Source: UBA4656 sp002405525 (GTDB lineage: Bacteria > Pseudomonadota > Gammaproteobacteria > Xanthomonadales > Ahniellaceae). Taken from it: DNA of 31,527 bases. Under the pieces are notes generated by a model, which made no database searches, was not told the origin of the DNA, and saw only the letters and a program-made list of their open reading frames with translations. Both the position numbers and the translations under genes were made by a program. The DNA lies in contig DAIMGT010000047.1 of assembly GCA_036723735.1 (NCBI GenBank), forward strand, positions 1 to 31,527, written 5' to 3'. Numbering within the stretch: position 1 is the first letter of the stretch; each line of letters starts with the position of its first letter. Below, one piece after another: positions 9,339-16,367 of the stretch.

Positions 9339-10745
9339 TCAGTTCCCCTGCGCGCCGCCGTCCCGCACCGGGCCGCGGATGTCGATCGACAGATCCCGCA
9401 GCTTGCGGTAGAGATGGGTGCGCTCCATGCCCGACATCATAGCAAGCTTGCCGACGCTGCCCTGCGCCTCCTTGAGCAGGTGGGTCAGATAGTTACGCTC
9501 GAAAGCGTCGCGGGCCTCCCGCAGCGGCAGGCCGTAGTCGATCTCGAACGCCCCGCCGGCGACCGCGCGCCGCGGGGCGGTCGCGACGGCGTTGCCGAGC
9601 GCCATCTCGACCTCGGCCAGGTCCACGTCACCGCTGCCGCCCAGGATCAACAGTCGCTGGACGAGGTTGCGCAGTTCCCGCAGGTTGCCCGGCCACGGGT
9701 GCTGGCGCAGCCGGTTCTGCGCGGCGGTGGAAAAGCGCCGGTAGGCAAGTCCGTCGCGACGCGCGAACTGCTCGGCGAAAGCATCCGTCAGGTCGGGCAG
9801 GTCGTCGGCACGCTCGCGCAGCGGCGGCACCCGCAGCGGCAGCACGTCGAGCTGGTAGCGCAATGCCTCGTCGAAGCGGCCGGTCGCAGTGGCCTCGGCG
9901 AGGTCGACGGCGCTGGCGGCGACCACCCGCAGGTCGATGGCCACCGGCGCCGCGGCGCCGGCGCGGGTGAAGCCGCGCGCCTCCAGCGCGCCGGCCAGCG
10001 CGCGCTGCGCCTCGGTCTCCAGCTGCTCGACGCCGTCGAGGAACAGCACGCCGCCCTGTGCGGCATCGAGCAGGCCGTAGGCCACGCCGCGTGCGTCCTC
10101 GGTGCCGAACAGCGCCGCCGAGGCGCCGCTGCGCGGCAGGGCGCCGCCTGCGCCCCGGACGAACGGCCCCTGCCGGCGCGGCCCGCGCGCATGCAGCCAG
10201 CGTGCCAGCGTTTCCTTGCCGGTGCCGGGCTCGCCGTGCACCAGCACCGGCGCGTCGGTGGCCGCGGCCCGCTCCAGTTGCGCCTTCAACGCCTGCATCG
10301 CCCGCCCGGCGCCGACCGGTTCCGCCAGGGCGGGCGCCAGTTCGCGCCGCAGGCCCTCGTTCTCGGCCGTCAGGCGACCGTGATCGAGGGCGCGGCGCAG
10401 GGTCAGCAGCAGCTTGGCCAGTGCGATCGGCTTCTCCACGAAGTCGTAGGCGCCGAGGCGCGTGGCCTCGACCGCGGTCTCGATCGTGCCGTGGCCGGAC
10501 ATCATCACGACCGGACACGGCAGGCCCCCGCGCTCGCCCCACTCGCGCAGCAGCGAGACGCCGTCGAGATCGGGCATCCAGACGTCGAGCAGGACCAGGT
10601 CGGGGCGGCGCGCGCGACGCGCCTCGCGCGCCTCGGCGGCATTGCCGGCCACGGTCACGGCGTAGCCCTCGTCCTCGAGGATGTCCTTCACCGACTCGCG
10701 GATGTCGGGTTCGTCGTCGACGACGAGGATCTGGGCGCTGGGCAT
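9339..10745 (-). CDS. ntrX: NtrX-type response regulator with degenerate AAA+ domain
   Basis: Receiver-AAA+-Fis response regulator of 468 residues. The receiver (1-120) is intact: acidic pair D10/D11, phosphoacceptor D54 (LLDVWMPDLDG), S83 and K105. The AAA+ module (about 145-370) keeps Walker A (GEPGTGKE, 171-178), but the GAFTGA loop that contacts sigma-54 is missing (about 11 residues absent after LFG 212-214). The Walker B glutamate is Gly (LFLDGVEQ, D237-G238), and the arginine-finger segment reads RFDEALRYQL where sigma-54 activators have FRxDLYYRL. The C-terminal Fis-type helix-turn-helix (about 428-455) looks normal. Loss of GAFTGA is also known in alphaproteobacterial NtrX, which works with sigma-70. 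No NtrY kinase is adjacent. Calling it NtrX rests on domain layout and linkage to trkA. ATG directly follows a C11 tract and has no Shine-Dalgarno. Confidence 0.82.
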   Translation of the reverse strand: MPSAQILVVDDEPDIRESVKDILEDEGYAVTVAGNAAEAREARRARRPDLVLLDVWMPDLDGVSLLREWGERGGLPCPVVMMSGHGTIETAVEATRLGAYDFVEKPIALAKLLLTLRRALDHGRLTAENEGLRRELAPALAEPVGAGRAMQALKAQLERAAATDAPVLVHGEPGTGKETLARWLHARGPRRQGPFVRGAGGALPRSGASAALFGTEDARGVAYGLLDAAQGGVLFLDGVEQLETEAQRALAGALEARGFTRAGAAAPVAIDLRVVAASAVDLAEATATGRFDEALRYQLDVLPLRVPPLRERADDLPDLTDAFAEQFARRDGLAYRRFSTAAQNRLRQHPWPGNLRELRNLVQRLLILGGSGDVDLAEVEMALGNAVATAPRRAVAGGAFEIDYGLPLREARDAFERNYLTHLLKEAQGSVGKLAMMSGMERTHLYRKLRDLSIDIRGPVRDGGAQGN

Positions 10746-10756
10746 GGGGGGGGGGG
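10746..10756 (-). repeat. C11 homopolymer directly before the ntrX start codon
   Basis: Eleven consecutive Cs on the coding (minus) strand abut the ATG. The tract fills the place of a ribosome-binding site. A possible -10 (TATCCT, minus strand, 10775-10780) lies 29 nt from the ATG, so the tract would be in the 5' leader. Confidence 0.9.
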
Positions 10757-10859
10757 CTGTAGCCGTACCGCAACAGGATACCCCGCCGCAGTCGCCGTGT
10801 GCGCACGGTGCGGTGCGGCCTTGCAGCCGCGCGTGCGGGCCCGCTGCGCGCGCTGGCGA

Positions 10860-11789
10860 TCAGCGTCGCCCGCGCACGGCGTGGCGGAGGTGGAAGAACG
10901 GCGCAAGCCACGGCCGACGGGCGATCGCCTCGTCGCGCTCACGTTCGCGGATCGCACGCTTGCGGGCGGCGAACCGATCGAGCAGGTGGCGCTGCGCGAC
11001 GTAGCCCCGCGCGCGGTCGAGCGCGGCCAGCGCACGCGCATCGTCGGGCGCGACCCCGGCGGTCGACTCGATGCCCAGTTCCAGCGCCAGCGAAGGACGC
11101 GCGTAGCCAGCGGCGATTTCCCCGCGCACCAGCGCCTCGTCGACCGCTCCATCGGCCATGGCGCGCCGCAGGGCGTCGATCCACGGGCGCCCGTGCGGAT
11201 GCCCGGCGGCGACCCAGGGCTGGGTGCGGATCTCCGTGTAGTGCAGGTTGCGGGTGCGCGCGGGATCGTAGTGGTCGAGGTCGTTCCAGCCGGCCGGGAT
11301 GCGCTCGGCCATCTCGCCCGGCGCGAGCAGCACATCGACCGCCATCAAGGCGTTGTAGTCGTAGCGCACGCCCAGCCCGCCGACGATCGCGGCCACGTCC
11401 CAGTCGAGGCTGGCGCAATCGAGCAGCATCACCGCCGCGTGCTTGCCGCGGTCGCGCTGGCCGCGCGAGCCGACTTCGATCAGGACCTTGGCGCCGTCGA
11501 ATGGCTGGTCCCAGAGTTCCGCGAAGTCGCGGAACACCAGCATGTCGGAGTCCATATACACCGCGCGGCCACGGCGACCGCAGAGCGCCGGAATGGCGAA
11601 GCGCGCGAAACTGAACTCGGTGTACGGCGCATGGCGCGGGTCGGCCGGCGTCGGCGCCGCGCCGTTGTCGATGGCGCGGATCTCGACCGGGCGCGCGGTG
11701 TGGCGGCGGATCGAGTGCGCGAGGACCTCGAACGGCAGGCGCGCGTCGCGGGCGGCGCCGCAGAAGATGCGGATCGGATCGTCGGCCAT
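10860..11789 (-). CDS. GT8-like glycosyltransferase
   Basis: Predicted nucleotide-sugar-dependent glycosyltransferase of 309 residues, cytoplasmic, no membrane helix. The block RFAIPALCGRRGRAVYMDSD, with the metal-binding DxD (D80-S-D82) after a strand and preceded by an R-F-x-I-P segment, resembles GT8-type retaining transferases. The C-terminal 60 residues are Arg-rich and could bind the membrane surface. Acceptor and donor cannot be read. It starts the minus-strand side of the glycan block, sharing a 47-nt divergent promoter region with the sialyltransferase-like gene, and lies 114 nt upstream of ntrX on the same strand, so some read-through into ntrX is possible. Confidence 0.65.
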   Translation of the reverse strand: MADDPIRIFCGAARDARLPFEVLAHSIRRHTARPVEIRAIDNGAAPTPADPRHAPYTEFSFARFAIPALCGRRGRAVYMDSDMLVFRDFAELWDQPFDGAKVLIEVGSRGQRDRGKHAAVMLLDCASLDWDVAAIVGGLGVRYDYNALMAVDVLLAPGEMAERIPAGWNDLDHYDPARTRNLHYTEIRTQPWVAAGHPHGRPWIDALRRAMADGAVDEALVRGEIAAGYARPSLALELGIESTAGVAPDDARALAALDRARGYVAQRHLLDRFAARKRAIRERERDEAIARRPWLAPFFHLRHAVRGRR

Positions 11790-11798
11790 GGCCCGACG

Positions 11799-11827
11799 AT
11801 TATAGGCGCGGCGGGCGCGGCTAAACT
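11799..11827. promoter_or_regulatory. Overlapping divergent -10 elements
   Basis: On the minus strand TATAAT (11799-11804) lies 9 nt before the ATG of the GT8-like gene. On the plus strand TAAACT (11822-11827) lies 9 nt before ATG 11837. The two hexamers are 17 nt apart, so each -10 sits where the other promoter's -35 would be. Both transcripts would have leaders of only a few nucleotides. Confidence 0.5.
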
Positions 11828-11836
11828 CGCGACCCG

Positions 11837-12991
11837 ATGGACGATCCCTGCCTGCTGATCGCAACCACGCCGCTCACTGTCCTGGTGGGGGCGGCGCTGG
11901 CACGCCACGACGACGGGCCCTGGCGCCTGGTTCTGATCGAGGATTTCGACGGGGTCGAGACCTGGGCGGGGCTGCTGGCCGACTGGCGCGACTCGCCGTT
12001 CGCGGCAGTCGATTGCCTGCCTGGCCGCGCCACCGAGGCACGCCTCATCCGGGCCGCGGACGGCCCCGGCGGCCTCGCAGCGCCGTGGCGACGCCAGCGC
12101 ATCAAGCACGCGCAGCGCCACGCGGCGATCGCGCGCCTGGCGGAAATCGACGCGACATGGCGCCCGCGGCGGGTCGCGGTGGGCAACGACCGCCGCCCGG
12201 AGACGCAGTACGCGCTGGCGCTGGCCGCGAAGCGCGGTGGCCCCCGGCCGGGCCTCTACCTCGACGACGGGCTGTTTTCCTACGTCGGCGACGTGCATGC
12301 GCGACCGCTGGCGCGCCGCCTGCTGGATGCACCGCTCAAGCGGCTGGCCTGGGGTGGCTGGTGGCAGACGGTGGAGGTCGCCGGCAGCAGCCCCTGGATC
12401 GCGCGCGCCCACCTTGCCCTGCCGGCCCAGGCGCTGGACACCGACCCCGCACGCGAACGCCGGCCGCTGTCGCGCGCGGCATTCACCTGCCGCGCGATGG
12501 CAAGGCTGTCGCTGGACGCCTGGAGACGCTTCGCCGGCGGCCGCCCGCCGCGGCTGGACGCGATCGTCGCCGTGCCGCATTCGGACCTGCTTCGACGCCA
12601 CCCCAGTTCGCTGGCGGCCATCGAAGCCGTGTTCCGTTGCCTCGCCGCAGGCGGACAGCGCGTGGCGGTCAAGCACCATCCGCGCGAGCGCGAGGCCGAC
12701 CCGCTCGGCTTCGGCGCCGGCGGCGCCCGTCTGCTGCCGTCGGCGATCGCCTTCGAACTGCTGCTGCCCCTGCTGCGCCGGGACGGCGTCGTGGCCGGCA
12801 GCGCCTCGACCGCGCTGCTCGCCGCGCGCTGGCTGCGCCCGGACCTGGCGGTGGTCGACCTTGGCGGCGGCGGGGACTTCGCTCAACGTGCCAGTCGCTT
12901 CCTCGCCGGCCAGGGCGTGCGCCCGGCTGCGGACCTGGCGGTCGTGATCGACGCCTTGACGGCCGGCCCGGGATACTCGGACAACGTCTGA
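11837..12991 (+). CDS. Sialyltransferase/polysialyltransferase-like glycosyltransferase
   Basis: 384-residue protein carrying, in order, the three short motifs that define the bacterial sialyltransferase families GT38/GT52/GT80: D/E-D/E-G as D143-D144-G145 (LYLDDGLFSYVG), HP as H281-P282 (VKHHPRE) and S-S/T as S324-T325 (GSASTALLA). In the known enzymes the first supplies the general base and the other two bind CMP-sugar. No membrane helix or signal peptide is seen, so it should act in the cytoplasm on a lipid-linked or LPS acceptor. No CMP-sialic acid synthesis genes are in the window; a related nonulosonic acid or a different CMP-sugar is possible. It overlaps nothing and is followed 16 nt later by an ArnT-like gene, probably in one transcript. 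Confidence 0.62.
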   Translation: MDDPCLLIATTPLTVLVGAALARHDDGPWRLVLIEDFDGVETWAGLLADWRDSPFAAVDCLPGRATEARLIRAADGPGGLAAPWRRQRIKHAQRHAAIARLAEIDATWRPRRVAVGNDRRPETQYALALAAKRGGPRPGLYLDDGLFSYVGDVHARPLARRLLDAPLKRLAWGGWWQTVEVAGSSPWIARAHLALPAQALDTDPARERRPLSRAAFTCRAMARLSLDAWRRFAGGRPPRLDAIVAVPHSDLLRRHPSSLAAIEAVFRCLAAGGQRVAVKHHPREREADPLGFGAGGARLLPSAIAFELLLPLLRRDGVVAGSASTALLAARWLRPDLAVVDLGGGGDFAQRASRFLAGQGVRPAADLAVVIDALTAGPGYSDNV

Positions 12992-13007
12992 TCGACGAGC
13001 CCTGCCC

Positions 13008-14639
13008 GTGCCGAAACTGAATCGCGTTCCGACCTGGCTGCTCCTGTGGCTGCTGGTTGCCGGGGTTTCCATCTTCCTGCACGGCCCGGTGCCGCTGTTC
13101 TCGACGCGCACCCTGACCGTAGCGTGGGAGATGTGGCATCTCGGCGAGTGGCTGGTGCCGCATCAGAACGGGCTGCCGTACAGCCACAAGGCGCCGCTGC
13201 TGTACTGGCTGATCCACGCGGGCTGGGCGGTGGGCGGCGTGTCCGACGTCTGGCCGCGAATCCTCATGGTGTTGCTGTCGACCGCCAACCTCGCGCTCGT
13301 CGCGCTGCTCGCCCGGCGCCTGTTCCCCGATCGCCAGGCGGTGGCTCGGCTGGCGCCGTGGGTGCTGGCGGGGACCATGTTCTGGTTCCTGTATTCGCTG
13401 CAGATCATGTTCGACCTGCTGGTGTCGGCCTGTGCGCTGCTGTCGCTGCTGGGGCTCGCCCGGCGCGACGGCCTCGGCGGCTTCGCCCCGCGTTGGTGGC
13501 TGGTGGTGCTCGGCCTTTGGCTGGGCCTGCTGGCCAAGGGACCGGTCGCCCTGCTGCATCTCGCCTTCCCGCTGCTGCTGGGCCCGTGGTGGAACGACGC
13601 CGCGCGCGCCGCGCCGCGCCGCTGGTACGCGGCGGTGGGCGGCGCGAGCGCGGCGGCGCTCGCCCTGTTCGCGCTGTGGGTGGTGCCGGTGGCGATCCTC
13701 GGCGGCGAGGCCTATCGGCAGGAACTGCTGGTCACCCAGACCGCGGGGCGCATGGTCGACGCGTTTGACCACGGCAGGCCCATGTGGTGGTACCTCACGG
13801 TGCTGCCGGTGCTGCTGTTCCCCTGGATCGCCTGGCCGGCGGCCTGGCGCGGCCTGCGCGCGGGCGCGCCGCGCGAGGATCCGGGCCTGCGCCTGCTTGC
13901 GATCTGGCTGCTGCCGACCTTCATCGCCTTCTCGCTCGTGTCCGGCAAGCAGTCGTACTACCTGCTGCCGCAGATCGCCGGCTTCGCCCTGTGGCTGGCG
14001 GCCGTGCTCGACCGCCGCGCGCAGTCCGGCGACGTCCGCCACGGCACCGCGTGGCCCGCGCTGGCGCTGCTGGCGATCGGCCTGCTGGTCGCCCTGCTGC
14101 CCACCATGGTCGCGCACGGGCTGGTCCGCGGCGCCTTCGCCACCGATTTCGCAGGCGGCGGCTGGGTGCTCGGCACCGGCGTCTGCGCGCTCGCGCTGCT
14201 GCTGTTGTTTTTCCGCGGCCGTGACGTCGCGGCCGCGCTGTCGCGGATCGCCACGGCGAGCCTGCTGGCGGTGGCCCTGCTGCATGGGCAGTTCACCGCC
14301 GCGGCCTGGCACCGCTACGACCTGCAGCCGGCGGCCGACCTGCTCGCCGCGCATGCGGCGCGCGGCGTGCCGATCGCAAACCGCGGTCGCTACGAGGGCC
14401 AATTCAACTTCCTCGCCCGCCTCACCGAGCCGGTGGTCGAACTCGACTACGACACGGGCCCGCCCTGGGCGCAGGCGAATCCCGATGCGCTGCTGGTGGA
14501 CTACGTGGACACGGACGCGCTGCTCCCGCCGATGCCGGGCACGCCGCAGCCGCTGTGGTCGGGGCCGTTCCGTTCCGACACGGTGCAGGTCTGGCGCGCC
14601 GGCGACTGGCTCGCCGCGCGCTCGATGCCCGCCGACTGA
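13008..14639 (+). CDS. ArnT/PMT-type membrane glycosyltransferase
   Basis: 543-residue polytopic protein of the GT-C fold (ArnT, PMT family), expected to move a sugar from a polyprenyl-phosphate carrier to an acceptor on the periplasmic side. The N-terminus has one helix followed by the first luminal loop with the acidic residue position (TVAWEMWHLGEW) and the SHKAPLLYWLIHA segment, equivalent to KPPLYYW in ArnT; later SGKQSYYLLPQIAGFALWLA corresponds to KRxxYxLPxxP. A soluble C-terminal domain follows residue 450. The start is GTG 13008; no ATG fits. It is separated by 16 nt from the sialyltransferase-like gene. Its stop is 6 nt from the convergent oxygenase stop. Confidence 0.78.
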   Translation: MPKLNRVPTWLLLWLLVAGVSIFLHGPVPLFSTRTLTVAWEMWHLGEWLVPHQNGLPYSHKAPLLYWLIHAGWAVGGVSDVWPRILMVLLSTANLALVALLARRLFPDRQAVARLAPWVLAGTMFWFLYSLQIMFDLLVSACALLSLLGLARRDGLGGFAPRWWLVVLGLWLGLLAKGPVALLHLAFPLLLGPWWNDAARAAPRRWYAAVGGASAAALALFALWVVPVAILGGEAYRQELLVTQTAGRMVDAFDHGRPMWWYLTVLPVLLFPWIAWPAAWRGLRAGAPREDPGLRLLAIWLLPTFIAFSLVSGKQSYYLLPQIAGFALWLAAVLDRRAQSGDVRHGTAWPALALLAIGLLVALLPTMVAHGLVRGAFATDFAGGGWVLGTGVCALALLLLFFRGRDVAAALSRIATASLLAVALLHGQFTAAAWHRYDLQPAADLLAAHAARGVPIANRGRYEGQFNFLARLTEPVVELDYDTGPPWAQANPDALLVDYVDTDALLPPMPGTPQPLWSGPFRSDTVQVWRAGDWLAARSMPAD

Positions 14640-14645
14640 AGCCGC

Positions 14646-15515
14646 TCAGTCCCAGCGTTGCCCGGCGGCGGTGCGGCGACCGGCCAGGCGGTCGCGCACC
14701 CGCATCCACGCATGCCGCAGGGCGCGCAGCGGGCGCTGCCGCGCCTTGAGGTCGAACAGCGGCACCTTCACCTCGCCCACCAGGTTGAGGAACCAGCGCG
14801 TCCGCGGCGTGGGCTGGCGCGGGGTGACGCCGTGCAGGGCGTCCAGTGAATTCAGGAACAGCACGAGGGTGTTGCCGGCGTAGGGCACGGTGGAGACGAC
14901 CTCGACGTCGCACGGCTCCAGTTCCGCGCCGTCGAAGCGCGTGCGGCCGTAGCGCCAGCGATAGATCAGCAGTTCGCCGCCGACCGTGTCGGTGTCCTCC
15001 GGCGGGCGCAGGTACCACAGGCCGGCGAACAGCTTGTTCGGCTTGTCGACGTGCGGGCCGCGCACGCTGGACGACGCCGCGCGCACCGGCGTGTTGATGC
15101 ACAGTTGCGCGTCGAGCAGAACCTCGCAGGCGTCGAAGGTGTCGCGGCGGCGCACGCCGGCCCGCCACTGTTCGAGCGGGCGGCCGATGCGCGTCTCGAG
15201 ATCGGGGTAGGTCGCACGGATGTCGCCGGCGAGGGCGCGCAGCACCGCGTCGAGGAAGTCCTGTCCGACGTGCGCGAGCACGGTTTCGCGCCACGCCAGC
15301 GAGATCCGCGGGTCGGCCAGCGCATCGCACGCCGACAGCGAAAAGCGGCGGTTGTCGCCCGCCGGCTGGGCGCGCCAGACGCGCTCGTCGTCGGGGAACT
15401 CGGCGACCAGGCGCGCGAACAGGTCATGCGGCAGCGCCTGCGGCACCACGAAGTGCGGATACGGCAGCTCGCGGCGGTGCGCGGGGTCGAGGCGCTGGGC
15501 GAGGTGGATCGGCAT
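14646..15515 (-). CDS. 2-oxoglutarate/Fe(II)-dependent oxygenase, glycan-locus type
   Basis: 289-residue soluble protein with the facial triad of 2OG-Fe(II) oxygenases: H155-x-D157 (RGPHVDKPNK) and distal H228 (DALHGVTPR), followed by an Arg (R238 or R240, PRTRWFLNLVG) that would bind the 2OG carboxylate. Such genes occur inside polysaccharide and glycosylation clusters, where they may hydroxylate a sugar or lipid, but the substrate is unknown. It is the last gene of a three-gene minus-strand arm, beginning 9 nt after the GT2 stop. A TAGAAT hexamer lies 6 nt before its ATG but overlaps the GT2 stop codon, so a separate promoter there is uncertain. Confidence 0.75.
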   Translation of the reverse strand: MPIHLAQRLDPAHRRELPYPHFVVPQALPHDLFARLVAEFPDDERVWRAQPAGDNRRFSLSACDALADPRISLAWRETVLAHVGQDFLDAVLRALAGDIRATYPDLETRIGRPLEQWRAGVRRRDTFDACEVLLDAQLCINTPVRAASSSVRGPHVDKPNKLFAGLWYLRPPEDTDTVGGELLIYRWRYGRTRFDGAELEPCDVEVVSTVPYAGNTLVLFLNSLDALHGVTPRQPTPRTRWFLNLVGEVKVPLFDLKARQRPLRALRHAWMRVRDRLAGRRTAAGQRWD

Positions 15516-15524
15516 GGCTCGATT

Positions 15525-16367
15525 CTACGCCGGCCCGGCGCCGGGGTCGCGGACCAGACCGAACGCGGTGCGGGTGGCCCGCGCGGCGCGGGTGGCGGCG
15601 CGGATGCGGCGGTTGTTGGCGATCATCTCGGGCCGGACGTAGCCACGGTCGTGGTCGAGGTGGACGACGACCGCGCTGTAGCGCACGCGCAGGCCGCGAA
15701 TGCCGGCGTGCTCGAGGCGCTCACCGAGTTCGCGGTCCTCGCCGCCGTACTGCATGCGCTCGTCGAATCCGTTGGCGGCGATCAGGTCAGCCTTCCAGCC
15801 GGAAGCGTTGTGGCCGTTCCAGCTGGCGCGCGCGGGGGTCAGCGCGTTGAGCAGCGTCGCGGCGGCGCCGCGCGCGGCCAGTTTCAGGCGCTGCCGGACG
15901 TCTTGGAAGCCGCGCGCGGCGAGCCACGCCGGGTCGCAGTGGCGGCCGTCGACGATGTCGGCGGCGGTGATCGCATGGCTCAGGTCGCGCGGCAGCTTGA
16001 CGTAGCCGCCTGACAGGAAGCGCCGTGCGCGGCGCAGGCGCGCATGAACGGCGAGGAAGTCGGCGCGCGGGATGCAATCGCCGTCGCTGAACACCAGGTA
16101 CATCGCGCGACTGGCCTCGATCGCCCGATTCAGGATCACGCACTTGCGAAAGCCGTCGTCCGGGTGCCAGACGTGGCGCAGCGGAAACGGCAGGCGCGCG
16201 CGCAGGCCATCGATCCGCGCGCGAGTCTCCTCGCGCGAGCCGTCGTCGGCCACGATCAGCTCGAAGTCGCGGAAATCCTGCGCGGCGTAGCCCAGCAACA
16301 CCTTCTCCAGCCACTCGGGCTGGTTGTAGGTGCTCACGATCACCGAGATGGCGGGCTCAGGGGCCAC
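15525..16367 (-). CDS. GT2 family glycosyltransferase with galactosyltransferase-type C-terminus
   Basis: 280-residue GT-A transferase. ISVIVSTYNQPEWLEKVL opens the Rossmann-like fold; VADDGSREET supplies the nucleotide-binding Asp, FSDGDCIP the DxD metal site and QYGGEDRELGERL the catalytic-base ED motif typical of Glyco_transf_7C members. No membrane helix. The start is GTG 16367, which overlaps the end of the upstream ArnT-like gene by 11 nt, so translation is probably coupled. With the ArnT-like gene and the oxygenase it forms one minus-strand arm of the glycan block. Confidence 0.82.
   Translation of the reverse strand: MAPEPAISVIVSTYNQPEWLEKVLLGYAAQDFRDFELIVADDGSREETRARIDGLRARLPFPLRHVWHPDDGFRKCVILNRAIEASRAMYLVFSDGDCIPRADFLAVHARLRRARRFLSGGYVKLPRDLSHAITAADIVDGRHCDPAWLAARGFQDVRQRLKLAARGAAATLLNALTPARASWNGHNASGWKADLIAANGFDERMQYGGEDRELGERLEHAGIRGLRVRYSAVVVHLDHDRGYVRPEMIANNRRIRAATRAARATRTAFGLVRDPGAGPA

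Noticed and set aside
8310..11858. A 1182-codon plus-strand open frame
   Set aside because: It runs antisense to trkA, ntrX and the GT8-like gene, all with clear family motifs; its translation has no domain.
15522..15527. TAGAAT as an independent promoter for the 2OG oxygenase
   Set aside because: Its first bases are the TAG stop of the GT2 gene 9 nt upstream; the hexamer may be coincidence, so I did not list it as a feature.
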